Source: Paenibacillus sp. PvR098
GTDB taxonomy: Bacteria; Bacillota; Bacilli; Paenibacillales; NBRC-103111
Direction: 5' to 3'
Length of the DNA: 64,000 nucleotides
NCBI RefSeq assembly: GCF_017833255.1
Contig: NZ_JAFIBU010000001.1
Span: 2,485,001 to 2,549,000, forward strand
A program made the position numbers and the translations under genes. The notes beneath the pieces were generated by a model. The model ran no database searches and was not told the origin of the DNA. It was given only the letters and a program-made list of their open reading frames with translations. How positions within the stretch are numbered: the first letter of the stretch is position 1; each line of letters opens with the position of its first letter. Shown piece by piece: positions 1 through 8,259 of the stretch.

Positions 1-2002
1 TCAGCTTCGGTATTTCGACCGAATTGCCTAAACCTCTCGTTTGCAAAGGGCGGCACTGCAGAAGATTCACCTTAAAATGGTTGTCCTCCGCAAAATTGGC
101 TGTAAATTCAATGTCCACCGGGTAATCATAAGCCTTAGACAATAGAGCTAGCATATCCCTCATCAGACTGGGGAATTCGGTATTCTTAAGCAATTTTTGA
201 AAATCAAGAATATAAGGCGCTTTACTGTCGGTATATCCAAGCTCGTGAAGGCGATTTAGCGTTTGGTAGTCCAAAGAGGCAAACAACTCTTTATCTACCT
301 TTAAGTCATAGGGGATGACGTCTTCCAGGATTCTACTTGTTAACTTATTTTCTTTTAGGGAAAGAAGGTCAACATCATGTTGAGAAAATTTCTTATGATC
401 TTCAGCATTCATCAGCGGTATGCGCTCAGGATGATCAAGGGTTACAATTCTTGCATAATCACCGACCGTTCTGTCTACCGCCCTTGTGCCAAGTCCAAAC
501 ACTAAGCGAAGCATGCCTGCGTCCATATCCACACTTTTGTCCCATACATAAAGGTTGGAGGAGTTTCCTACGCCTGCAATATGGGGAAAAAATTCTTCAT
601 GATAATGATCTCCGGAAACACGCTGAATCAATATGGCCATCTGCTCATCACTCTCAAAAAGCCCTCTGTTCATCCTGTAGACAAGCGCATCCTCATTCAT
701 TGTGCTGGCATAAACGGTACGTATCGCCTGTTCAAAGGCTTCATATCGTTCCTCGGGCGTACCCTGATTCGCGCAGAACACACTGTCATATTTTCCCGCA
801 AAGGCATTCCCGTAATTATCCTCAAGCAAGGAGCTGGAGCGCACAATAATAGGAGACTGCCCAAAATATTCGAGAATTCGGACAAATTTCTCTTGAATAT
901 TCTCCGGAAACCTTCCGTGTACAATTTTCTCTTTCAGCTCAGGCGCATATTTAAAATATCCTTCTTTCGTCTTTTGCTTTGTGCGAAGCTTCCAGCAGCC
1001 GTTTTGAACAATATAGGTGTAAAATACATCCGAGCCCAAATAGTAGGAGTCATGGGGCTCCATAAAAGGTGCAAAGCGATCGTTTCCATCCCGCTCCAAA
1101 ATCTTTCTGGCCACAAGCATACCCACGCTTTTTCCTCCGATAAAGCCTGTTCCTACCTCTCTCGATGCGATCGTCAGAATATCGTTTAAGGTAAAATATC
1201 GGTCGCAAAGCTCGAACATTCTGGATTTCTTGAATATGAGCATGGACATTAAGAGCCTTTTGGTTGTTTCCTGCTGCTCAAGGTCAAGCGTGAGCGCTTC
1301 TTTTGCCTTGATAAAAAGAACATCCCAGTAATCAAGCCGTTCCTCACCGCGATGGATGCTGGAGAACAGCTCCGCGGCCTTGGAACTTGCTGTGATGCAG
1401 ATTGACTCTTGTCCCCGTATTAAATGCGGAAAGAACATGGTAGGGGAATATCGCTGCCACGCCTTGAGGGGATGAATATAGTAATTCTCATTCACTTGAT
1501 ATAAATCAAGCAAAAGCTGAGTCGTTTCACGGATACCTGCAATGGTGCTGTAGGTATGAGCATTTCGTATGATAGCAAAATAGGCAATCGTGTCCAGCTC
1601 ATATAAATACGGGCAGGCCACCTTAAAAAAGTTTCCGATCATCAAATCGGAATGCCAGTATTCTAACAAATCGGTCAGGCAATCAAAAACATAAAAGGCC
1701 TTCCTGCCCTCTTGCTCGATCAAATGATGCACCGCGGTCGCAAAGCTTTCAAAACCTTTTTCGGCCTCGACATGAACAATTTTGATATCCGGGCTTTCCT
1801 CCAGAATCGGTTTATGGCTGCCAAAACGGACGTAGACCAGCTTTCTTTTATCCAGCTTAGCCTGTTCGACATACGGTTCAACCATTTTCTTATAATTTGA
1901 AACTGAATCCACCTGCCAAACGACATTGTCCCCCAGCCGAAGCTTGTCGATGACTTGATCAAAACCCTTCAATCCCGTGCTTACCTTATCGTGTATATCC
2001 AT
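1..2002 (-). CDS. PEP/pyruvate-binding (PpsA/PPDK N-domain-like) protein, 3' end beyond window
   Basis: The frame is open from an ATG at 2000-2002 to the window edge, so only about 667 residues are visible and the C-terminus is missing. A ribosome site GGAGGTG lies just upstream. Residues about 285-665 carry features of the ATP-grasp nucleotide-binding domain of PEP synthase and pyruvate phosphate dikinase: GGKSVGM, then IIVRSSSLLEDNYGNAFAG, and QCRPLQTRG near the visible end. The first ~200 residues resemble a KaiC/RecA-like fold (STGLKGFDQVIDKL at the start) but no Walker A P-loop is visible, so this module is probably not an active ATPase. No His-swivel or PEP-utilising barrel is visible. 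It is divergent from the downstream SWIM/SNF2 pair. Substrate unknown; a phosphotransfer or sensory role is inference. Confidence 0.75.
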   Translation of the reverse strand, partial: MDIHDKVSTGLKGFDQVIDKLRLGDNVVWQVDSVSNYKKMVEPYVEQAKLDKRKLVYVRFGSHKPILEESPDIKIVHVEAEKGFESFATAVHHLIEQEGRKAFYVFDCLTDLLEYWHSDLMIGNFFKVACPYLYELDTIAYFAIIRNAHTYSTIAGIRETTQLLLDLYQVNENYYIHPLKAWQRYSPTMFFPHLIRGQESICITASSKAAELFSSIHRGEERLDYWDVLFIKAKEALTLDLEQQETTKRLLMSMLIFKKSRMFELCDRYFTLNDILTIASREVGTGFIGGKSVGMLVARKILERDGNDRFAPFMEPHDSYYLGSDVFYTYIVQNGCWKLRTKQKTKEGYFKYAPELKEKIVHGRFPENIQEKFVRILEYFGQSPIIVRSSSLLEDNYGNAFAGKYDSVFCANQGTPEERYEAFEQAIRTVYASTMNEDALVYRMNRGLFESDEQMAILIQRVSGDHYHEEFFPHIAGVGNSSNLYVWDKSVDMDAGMLRLVFGLGTRAVDRTVGDYARIVTLDHPERIPLMNAEDHKKFSQHDVDLLSLKENKLTSRILEDVIPYDLKVDKELFASLDYQTLNRLHELGYTDSKAPYILDFQKLLKNTEFPSLMRDMLALLSKAYDYPVDIEFTANFAEDNHFKVNLLQCRPLQTRGLGNSVEIPKL

Positions 2003-2246
2003 TACGCACCTCCGCTTGCCTGACTTAATCTGTATACTGTCTTGATAAGAAATAAGGGAAAATGATTGAGGTTAAGGGGTTTGTCCCTTCTTCCTTGATT
2101 CCTTTTCCCTATTTTATCAAATCTTTAGCCCGATATTGTCAGGAATATTGTTTTTTGAGCCTAATTGTGAAAATATCGTATTTATATCCGTACCCCTCTA
2201 TAATAGTAATGGATTGAATCCTTTATTTTTAGCAAGGAGCTTTGCT

Positions 2247-3806
2247 ATGAGTTCTATTCCCGTTTTAAATGATGAGCAATGGTTGAAGCTGCTTGAGCAA
2301 GTAGCTTCAACCTTTAATGAGGTTACCCTTAGCCGAGGGTTTACTTATTTTAAACAGCAGCGCGTAGCAACACTGATCATTTCTGAGGATCGCTTGGTTC
2401 AGGCAAGGGTAACAGGCTCGGAGGAGTACAGGGTTACGCTGAATTTAGATAAGCTCAGATCCAGTTCCTGTACTTGCCCGGTCCAAACCTCCTGCAAACA
2501 TCTGGCAGCGGTTATGATGGAGCTTGCTAACCGATTCGGTTATACAGCTACCCAGATTGTGAATGCCAAGCATCACCTCAAGCGGACGGATTCGGTTTCC
2601 GCCTCAGAGTCGTTGCTCAACTCACTGCCCAACATGGATGTTTTCGGCTGGCATGAGTTTCTGAACCAGTATACATCCCATGTTAAACCGGGTTATGATC
2701 AGGGGATGTTTACGGACCTACTACGGTATCAACTGCAAAATATCCGGAAGGGTGCCATTCCTTTTTTGGCAACGGACTGGATTTATTTCGAACTGCATCA
2801 AGAGTTATTCATCCTACGAAAGATAAAAGAGCAGAACGCTCAAGGCAGTGTAAACTACTACACCTCTTTTGCGCTGTACCGGATGTACGATGAAATTCAT
2901 GCCTTGTTAAAGCAGAAATCAGCCCAATTCAACTTCACCCACTCTGGGGAACGTCTTAAACAAACGTTAAGTTATATAAGGCAGCAGCTAGCCGAAGAAA
3001 CCGGTCATAAGTATCTGGATTATGGCCTGTATACGGCGCTGTGGAAGTACTGGATAGCCCCCCATCCCAAGGCCGACGACTGGGTGTCGCAAGAAATTAA
3101 CGAGATAGAGAAGCAACCAACCGATTCGCCTTCCGATTCTCTCTCAACAGTGAGGGCTTTCTTGTATCTTCATCAATCCAGAAGCAACGAAGCATGGGCG
3201 GCTTTGGAAGCGAGCGGTTCGTTAAAAAAAGCGCCTGCGAGTCTATTTCTTCCTTTCCTGAATCATATTTCCGATACTCGCGACTGGGCAAATCTAGTGG
3301 ATTGGTTGAAGAGGACTGCCTCTTACTTTTATGGCCAAAAGACCAAGGAGCTCGATGCCTATATAAGTTACTGGAAAGAAGCTATCGCGCATGATCCTGA
3401 AGCCGAGAAGCATTTGTGGAACGTGCTGGAAGGGATGCTGCCCCATTCTACCCCGATCATCGAAGATGTGCTGTACGAGCAGCGAAAATGGAAGCCTTGG
3501 GTAGAAATGCAAATCCTTCAAGGACATGATCCCCTCTACCATCGCGTCAGCGTCCTGCAGCCGATTGAGAAGGAAGCGCCAGGTCTCCTACTGCCTTATT
3601 ACCATCAAGCCATCGACCATTATGTCACCCTTAAAAATCGGCATAATTACAAATTAGCGGTCAGGCTGCTGAAAAGACTGGAAAAGGTGTACAAGAAGAT
3701 GAAACAAATCGAGCGCTGGGATCGCTTCTTAACCGGTTTTATGGAACGTCACAGCCGACTGCGGGCGCTGCAAGAGGAAATGAAGAAAGGAAAGCTGTTG
3801 GAATGA
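2247..3806 (+). CDS. ywqB: SWIM zinc-finger protein (YwqB-like)
   Basis: The protein has 519 residues from the ATG at 2247, preceded by AAGGAG; an upstream in-frame ATG at 2136 has no good ribosome site. Residues ~74-86 hold the SWIM signature CxCP...CxH (CTCPVQTSCKH), a zinc-binding fold found in SNF2-associated and recombination proteins. The rest is alpha-helical and of unknown function. Its stop overlaps the start of the SNF2 helicase gene by four bases (ATGA), indicating translational coupling. The order SWIM protein then SNF2 helicase matches ywqB-ywqA of Bacillus subtilis, and the length is close to that of YwqB. A TATAAT box lies at 2199-2204, but I see no convincing -35. Role in DNA repair or recombination is inferred from the family. 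Confidence 0.85.
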   Translation: MSSIPVLNDEQWLKLLEQVASTFNEVTLSRGFTYFKQQRVATLIISEDRLVQARVTGSEEYRVTLNLDKLRSSSCTCPVQTSCKHLAAVMMELANRFGYTATQIVNAKHHLKRTDSVSASESLLNSLPNMDVFGWHEFLNQYTSHVKPGYDQGMFTDLLRYQLQNIRKGAIPFLATDWIYFELHQELFILRKIKEQNAQGSVNYYTSFALYRMYDEIHALLKQKSAQFNFTHSGERLKQTLSYIRQQLAEETGHKYLDYGLYTALWKYWIAPHPKADDWVSQEINEIEKQPTDSPSDSLSTVRAFLYLHQSRSNEAWAALEASGSLKKAPASLFLPFLNHISDTRDWANLVDWLKRTASYFYGQKTKELDAYISYWKEAIAHDPEAEKHLWNVLEGMLPHSTPIIEDVLYEQRKWKPWVEMQILQGHDPLYHRVSVLQPIEKEAPGLLLPYYHQAIDHYVTLKNRHNYKLAVRLLKRLEKVYKKMKQIERWDRFLTGFMERHSRLRALQEEMKKGKLLE

Positions 3807-6736
3807 GCACAAAATTGTGTGATATGACCTTGCATGTGATTCTAACGGACAGCGGGGATGCCCTGCTATGGGGGCTTCAGGATGGAATTGATATTCCCGG
3901 CGATAAATTCCGTAAATTATTGTTCGCTTGGCACCAGCCATCCTGCTATGGTACAACTCTGGAGCTGCAGCAGGCTGGTGAACTGACCATGACGGTTCTC
4001 CCTGCGGAAATGGTGCTGCCCTTCTTCGCCGAGCCGAATTTCATGGACATCCTCCGGTGGGAAGGCGGAAATGAAGCAACTAAGGGATTACTTGAGGCAG
4101 CACCATTACTCTACAGAGAGGCCAAGGATGGCCGTTATTTACCAAGCTACAGCTCTTTCCGGAATGGGGTGCTGCAATGGACATGGGAGGCCGGATCCGA
4201 AGGGCTTAAAGAACTGGATTGGGATACACTGAAAGGCCTGGACGTCTTAGGCGAGGAAATGTCCGGTTTGCGCTCGGCCTTCTCCGCCACTGTTTCCACG
4301 GAGCACTATGCGGACGAAGCCGCCGCGTCCGATCTTCGGCGCGAGTATCCCGCGCTGTTTCAAGGACCCCCAGCGGCAGCCGCCTCGGCTGCTGCGTTTA
4401 CGGAGGAAGAGTGGCTTGCAGCACTCGGCTGGAAGCCGGACACGGCCCCCTTCCGCCCTGCTTTGCAGCTGCTGGAACCGGACGAAGAGCAGTATGATTG
4501 GCGTCTCCGTTTAGTTTTGCAGGATAAAAGCGAAGGCTCAGCCCTCGTGCCCATCCGCCTGGCGGCAGACGGGCAGGCTTACGGCGCATGGGCCAGCGAT
4601 TGGAGCCCTTACATCCGGGAGCGTTCTCCCGGATGGGCGGCAAGGCTTGCAGCTAGGCTTCCAAACGGGAATAGCAGCGGCGAGCTCTTCGCCGAGCCGT
4701 TAAGCGACGAAGCCGCTTGGCGGTTCCTGACTACGGACAGCCGTCAATTACTGAGTGACGGCTGGAACGTCATGCTGCCCGGCTGGTGGGAGGCCGCCTC
4801 CAAGCGGAAGCCCCGCCTGCGGGCACAGGTTACATCTGAAGCCGGCGGCAGAGGCCAGTCGTTATTCGGGCTAAACGCCCTTGTCAACTTCGACTGGCGG
4901 ATTGCCATCGGCGATGCGGATCTGAACGAAGCCGAATTCGCAGAGCTGCTTAGCCGCAAGGAACGGCTTTTCCGCTTCCGCGGTGAATGGGTCTTCTTGG
5001 ATCCTGCTCTGCTGGAGCAGATCCGGAGGTTCATGGAAAGCATGAACCCGGAAGAAGGATTGTCCTTGCAGGATGTCCTTCAACTGCATCTGTTAAGCGA
5101 ATTGGAACAAGAAAAGCCGTTATCAAGTGATCCTACAACAGGAGAGGATGCGGAAGACGAAGAAGAACGGATCAAGCTGGAGGTTGAGTTAAACTCACAC
5201 CTCTTAGCGCTGCTTCGTCAGCTTGGACAGCCGTCCGAATTAGAAGAGCTTGCCGTACCTGCCGGGCTGCGCGCAGAGCTGCGCGGCTACCAGCGTGAAG
5301 GCTTCACATGGCTGAGTTTTCTTAGAAAGTTCGGGCTTGGCGCCTGTTTAGCCGATGACATGGGGCTTGGCAAAACCGTTCAATTCATCACTTATTTACT
5401 GCATCACAAAGCAGAGTCTGAGTACCCTGCCCTACTCATCTGTCCAACTTCTGTGCTTGGCAACTGGCAGAAGGAGCTAGCCCGCTTTGCTCCCGATTTA
5501 AAGGTTTTGCTTCATTACGGGAAGGGACGGTTAAACGGTGAGGCACTTTCACCCGTTTTGAAAGATACGGATGTTGTCATCACCTCTTATACGACTGCTC
5601 TGTTGGATCAGGAGTCCCTGAAGGAAATCATGTGGAGTTCACTCTGTCTGGACGAAGCCCAGAATATCAAGAACGCGCAAAACAAACAGTCGACAGCTAT
5701 CCGCTCGCTCAAAGCACGGCACCGCATTGCGCTCACAGGGACGCCGATCGAGAATCGATTGTCCGAGCTGTGGTCCATCTACGACTTCCTTAACCCCGGT
5801 TACCTGGGGAACCAGCGCGGGTTTCAGCATCGTTTTGCCAATCCCATCGAGAAGAATCACGACGAGGAGCAGACGGTGCAGCTCCAGAAGCTTGTCAAGC
5901 CCTTCATGCTGCGCCGTAAAAAGAATGATCCCGCTATCCAGCTGGATCTACCGGACAAGCTGGAGATGAAGGTCTATATCAACCTTACCGCCGAGCAAGG
6001 GGCACTCTACGAGCAGGTGGTCAAGGATCTAATGGAGCGAATGAAGAATCTAGAGGGGATTGAGCGAAAAGGAGCCATCCTCGCTGCCTTGACTAAGCTT
6101 AAGCAGCTATGCGACCACCCCGTGCTTCTAACGAAGGAAGCTCCGCTATCTGAGGAGACACTGCTGTCCGAAGAACACCGTGAAGCGTTCATCACGGGTT
6201 CGGCGAAACTGGAGCGGCTCGTTGCCATGGTTAGCGAGCTCCGGGACGAAGGAGATTCCTGCTTGATCTTCACCCAGTACGTAGGCATGGGCCGCATATT
6301 GGCTGACGTGCTGCGGACGTATCGGGGCGAGCCCGTGCTGTACCTAAACGGCAGCACGCCCAAGGCAGAACGTGATAAGATGATCGACACGTTCCAGGCG
6401 GCAGACGGAACTGGCCCCGGCATCTTTGTTCTATCGCTGAAAGCCGGGGGAGTCGGCCTCAACCTAACGGCGGCCAACCATGTGTTTCATTTCGACCGCT
6501 GGTGGAACCCCGCCGTCGAGAACCAAGCCACCGACCGCGCCTACCGGATGGGGCAGAAACGCAACGTGCAGGTGCATAAGTTCATTTCCCTCGGCACCCT
6601 GGAGGAGAAGATCGACGAGATGTTAGAGAGCAAGATGAGCTTGAGCGAGAACGTCATCTCCACCTCCGAAAGCTGGATAACGGAGCTCTCAAACGAGGAG
6701 CTGGGCGATTTATTTGCGCTTCGGCAGGCGTGGTGA
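3803..6736 (+). CDS. ywqA: SNF2-family DEAD/DEAH helicase (YwqA-like)
   Basis: The protein has 977 residues. The first ~480 form a variable SNF2-associated region with an acidic stretch near residues 440-460. Helicase motifs follow in order: Walker A ADDMGLGKTVQ near residue 520, DEAQ (motif II) near 617, TGTPIENRL (motif III), then the C-terminal RecA lobe with LKAGGVGLNLTAANHV near 880 and the motif VI-like DRAYRMGQKR. These are the hallmarks of an SWI2/SNF2 ATP-dependent double-strand DNA translocase. It is translationally coupled to the upstream SWIM gene, which suggests that the two proteins act together on DNA. The B. subtilis homologue YwqA is of similar size. GC content is higher than in the island genes to the right. 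Confidence 0.92.
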   Translation: MSTKLCDMTLHVILTDSGDALLWGLQDGIDIPGDKFRKLLFAWHQPSCYGTTLELQQAGELTMTVLPAEMVLPFFAEPNFMDILRWEGGNEATKGLLEAAPLLYREAKDGRYLPSYSSFRNGVLQWTWEAGSEGLKELDWDTLKGLDVLGEEMSGLRSAFSATVSTEHYADEAAASDLRREYPALFQGPPAAAASAAAFTEEEWLAALGWKPDTAPFRPALQLLEPDEEQYDWRLRLVLQDKSEGSALVPIRLAADGQAYGAWASDWSPYIRERSPGWAARLAARLPNGNSSGELFAEPLSDEAAWRFLTTDSRQLLSDGWNVMLPGWWEAASKRKPRLRAQVTSEAGGRGQSLFGLNALVNFDWRIAIGDADLNEAEFAELLSRKERLFRFRGEWVFLDPALLEQIRRFMESMNPEEGLSLQDVLQLHLLSELEQEKPLSSDPTTGEDAEDEEERIKLEVELNSHLLALLRQLGQPSELEELAVPAGLRAELRGYQREGFTWLSFLRKFGLGACLADDMGLGKTVQFITYLLHHKAESEYPALLICPTSVLGNWQKELARFAPDLKVLLHYGKGRLNGEALSPVLKDTDVVITSYTTALLDQESLKEIMWSSLCLDEAQNIKNAQNKQSTAIRSLKARHRIALTGTPIENRLSELWSIYDFLNPGYLGNQRGFQHRFANPIEKNHDEEQTVQLQKLVKPFMLRRKKNDPAIQLDLPDKLEMKVYINLTAEQGALYEQVVKDLMERMKNLEGIERKGAILAALTKLKQLCDHPVLLTKEAPLSEETLLSEEHREAFITGSAKLERLVAMVSELRDEGDSCLIFTQYVGMGRILADVLRTYRGEPVLYLNGSTPKAERDKMIDTFQAADGTGPGIFVLSLKAGGVGLNLTAANHVFHFDRWWNPAVENQATDRAYRMGQKRNVQVHKFISLGTLEEKIDEMLESKMSLSENVISTSESWITELSNEELGDLFALRQAW

Positions 6737-6773
6737 TACAGCTGTTAATGCGTCTGTATTAATTAGAGGCTTA

Positions 6774-6809
6774 AAAAACCCGAGCGACAGATAATGTCAC
6801 CCGGGTTTC
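6774..6809. terminator. Hairpin terminator, probably bidirectional
   Basis: Complementary arms AACCCG and CGGGTT enclose a second small stem (GACA/TGTC). On the minus strand the hairpin is followed by six T residues, so it can end the response-regulator transcript; on the plus strand it lies 38 bases after the SNF2 stop codon with a weaker T tail. Confidence 0.6.
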
Positions 6810-6875
6810 AATTTATCACTACAAACACTATAAACGTAACTCGGGGAGAGATAGCCTAAGAACTTTATCCCATAA

Positions 6876-6905
6876 ACAAAAAGGCCCCGATTTACATGAC
6901 CTTGA
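6876..6905 (-). terminator. Possible second terminator after the response regulator
   Basis: On the minus strand AAGGTC and GGCCTT form a six-pair stem (one G-T) followed by TTTTTG. It lies 28 bases past the response-regulator stop codon. The stem is short, so confidence is low. Confidence 0.35.
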
Positions 6906-6932
6906 ACAGGTCAGGTCGCAAACTTCCAGCGT

Positions 6933-7583
6933 TTAGATAAAATCCTGACTTATGAGAAGACCAAGTTGTTTGGATTTCGCTACAGCTTCCTTTCTAGATT
7001 TCACGTTTAATTTATGGAAAAGCTGTGTTAAAGAATATTCCAATGTACGTTGGCTTATGAACAGTACTTCAGCAATCTCTTTGTTAGTATTTCCTTTTGC
7101 TAGATTCTTCAAAATGGTAAGTTCTCTTTCATTGATCGGAACTGTCGTAGATCCTCTTACCGTACCATTTTCAGTATTTTCACTACGCAGTGCCTTGAAT
7201 AAATGTGTCGGAATCACGGTCTCTCCGTTAAAAGCGCAACGGATTGCCCTCACCAGACTCTCTTTGACAGCCCTTTTAGGAACATAACCTGAAATACCTG
7301 CTTCAATTAACTGGTTATAATGAGGTTCGATATCGTAATCCGAATAAATCAAGATCATAGCATTGGGCACAATATGTAAAATTTCTTGTATCAAATCAAC
7401 CCCGTTTAAGCCAGGTAAATCGAATTCGAGCAGCAATAAATCAAACATTTGGTGCTGCAATTGCTCCAGCGCTTGAATTCCAGAAACGGCATAGGATAAC
7501 TTAATATCTTGTTCCTGTTCAAGCATTGCTCTAATTCCTTCCATTATAACAACATGGTCATCTATTAATAAAATTTGATTCAA
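6933..7583 (-). CDS. ComA-like NarL/FixJ response regulator with Asp-to-Glu receiver
   Basis: I place the start at the TTG at 7583 because GAGGTG lies six bases upstream and the protein then begins MNQILLIDDH, as receivers do. The longer open frame to 7844 runs into transposase remains. Residues 1-120 are a receiver: acidic pair D8-D9, a Ser in the IYSDYD segment, and Lys in GYVPKRA. The phosphoacceptor position (LLLEFDLPGLNG) is Glu53 rather than Asp, a change that often mimics phosphorylation. Residues ~150-215 are a LuxR-type helix-turn-helix; RTLEYSLTQLFHKLNV closely resembles B. subtilis ComA. No ComP-like kinase is adjacent. Constitutive DNA binding is inference. Two possible terminators follow. 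Confidence 0.85.
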   Translation of the reverse strand: MNQILLIDDHVVIMEGIRAMLEQEQDIKLSYAVSGIQALEQLQHQMFDLLLLEFDLPGLNGVDLIQEILHIVPNAMILIYSDYDIEPHYNQLIEAGISGYVPKRAVKESLVRAIRCAFNGETVIPTHLFKALRSENTENGTVRGSTTVPINERELTILKNLAKGNTNKEIAEVLFISQRTLEYSLTQLFHKLNVKSRKEAVAKSKQLGLLISQDFI

Positions 7584-7639
7584 AATTTTCACCTCAAAAA
7601 AATATATATAAAGCTCCCTGATGAGGGTGATCCTGATTG

Positions 7640-7900
7640 TAAAATTGGACATCCGTTCTGTGTGGCTGTTGTCTGTTGCCCGGCCTTTACCGTCCATCAA
7701 GACCTTGACACCCTCCTTCTCTAACCATTCGAGGTAAACGGCATTGGTGAAATGAGAGCCTTGGTATCTGTTCATAATTTCCGGATTGCAGCGGCTAAAG
7801 GCCCAGTTTTGCTTCGCGGTCCCACATTTGACCGTCCAAATCAAGCCTGGGCGCCGAGATTGCGTATCTACGGATAGGCAAGCGATTCATGTACTTTTTC
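7640..7900 (-). mobile_element. Remnant of IS3-family (OrfB) transposase
   Basis: The open frame upstream of the response regulator reads CNPEIMNRYQGSHFT and DGKGRATDNSHTER, matching the C-terminal catalytic core of IS3-group OrfB integrases (usual DQGSHFT, then MDGKGRA.DN...ER). The preceding RRPGLIWTV matches the RPNQVW segment that precedes the first catalytic Asp, but the intervening ~70 residues are deleted. The second catalytic Asp is Tyr here (RYQGSHF). The fragment is dead and is fused only by chance to the response-regulator frame. Weak traces in other frames continue toward 8030. No terminal inverted repeats could be assigned. Confidence 0.7.
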
Positions 7901-8031
7901 AATAGTGCATGTGCAGTAATATTCGAATTCATTACGAAGGATAAGAGTTGATATGGAAATAATAATGACTTGATAACCATTGTTTGTATTAGACTCAAAT
8001 TGAATTTGTTCGCAAATACGCCATTTAGCAA

Positions 8032-8082
8032 TAAACATTGAGTTGAGCAGACTGCTCCTCCGTCTGCTCAACTCAATGTTTA
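8032..8082. repeat. Perfect 21-bp inverted repeat with 9-base loop
   Basis: Arms at 8032-8052 and 8062-8082 are exact reverse complements (TAAACATTGAGTTGAGCAGA plus C). The loop reads GGAGGAGCA on the minus strand, which looks like an exposed or sequestered ribosome site, but no start codon follows in a useful place. There is no T-run, so it is not a normal terminator. It lies between the chemoreceptor gene and the transposase remnant and may be a leftover of a small mobile element. Confidence 0.75.
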
Positions 8083-8194
8083 CTAATGTTAATCGTTTAA
8101 TACCAAACATTGGGTTAACTTCTATTGCAAACAACATACGTATCCCGGTGAGATATTTTATACAAAAAGCTGCACTAAATCTCTTTGAAACAAT

Positions 8195-8228
8195 GAAAAC
8201 TTGAAGAAGCCTACGCTTCTTCAAAGTT
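8195..8228 (-). terminator. Terminator of the large chemoreceptor gene
   Basis: A perfect 10-bp stem TTGAAGAAGC / GCTTCTTCAA with a four-base loop lies 36 bases downstream of the chemoreceptor stop codon; on the minus strand it is followed by GTTTTC. Confidence 0.7.
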
Positions 8229-8259
8229 TAGAAAAATGTAAAAATTGAATAGGAAAAGT

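Noticed and set aside
581..1189. Plus-strand ORF of 202 residues
   Set aside because: It lies wholly opposite the PEP-synthase-like gene, which has clear domain motifs; no ribosome site.
6933..7844. A single 303-residue protein fusing transposase and response regulator
   Set aside because: The ribosome site GAGGTG plus TTG at 7583 gives a normal receiver start; the upstream part is a dead IS3 fragment.
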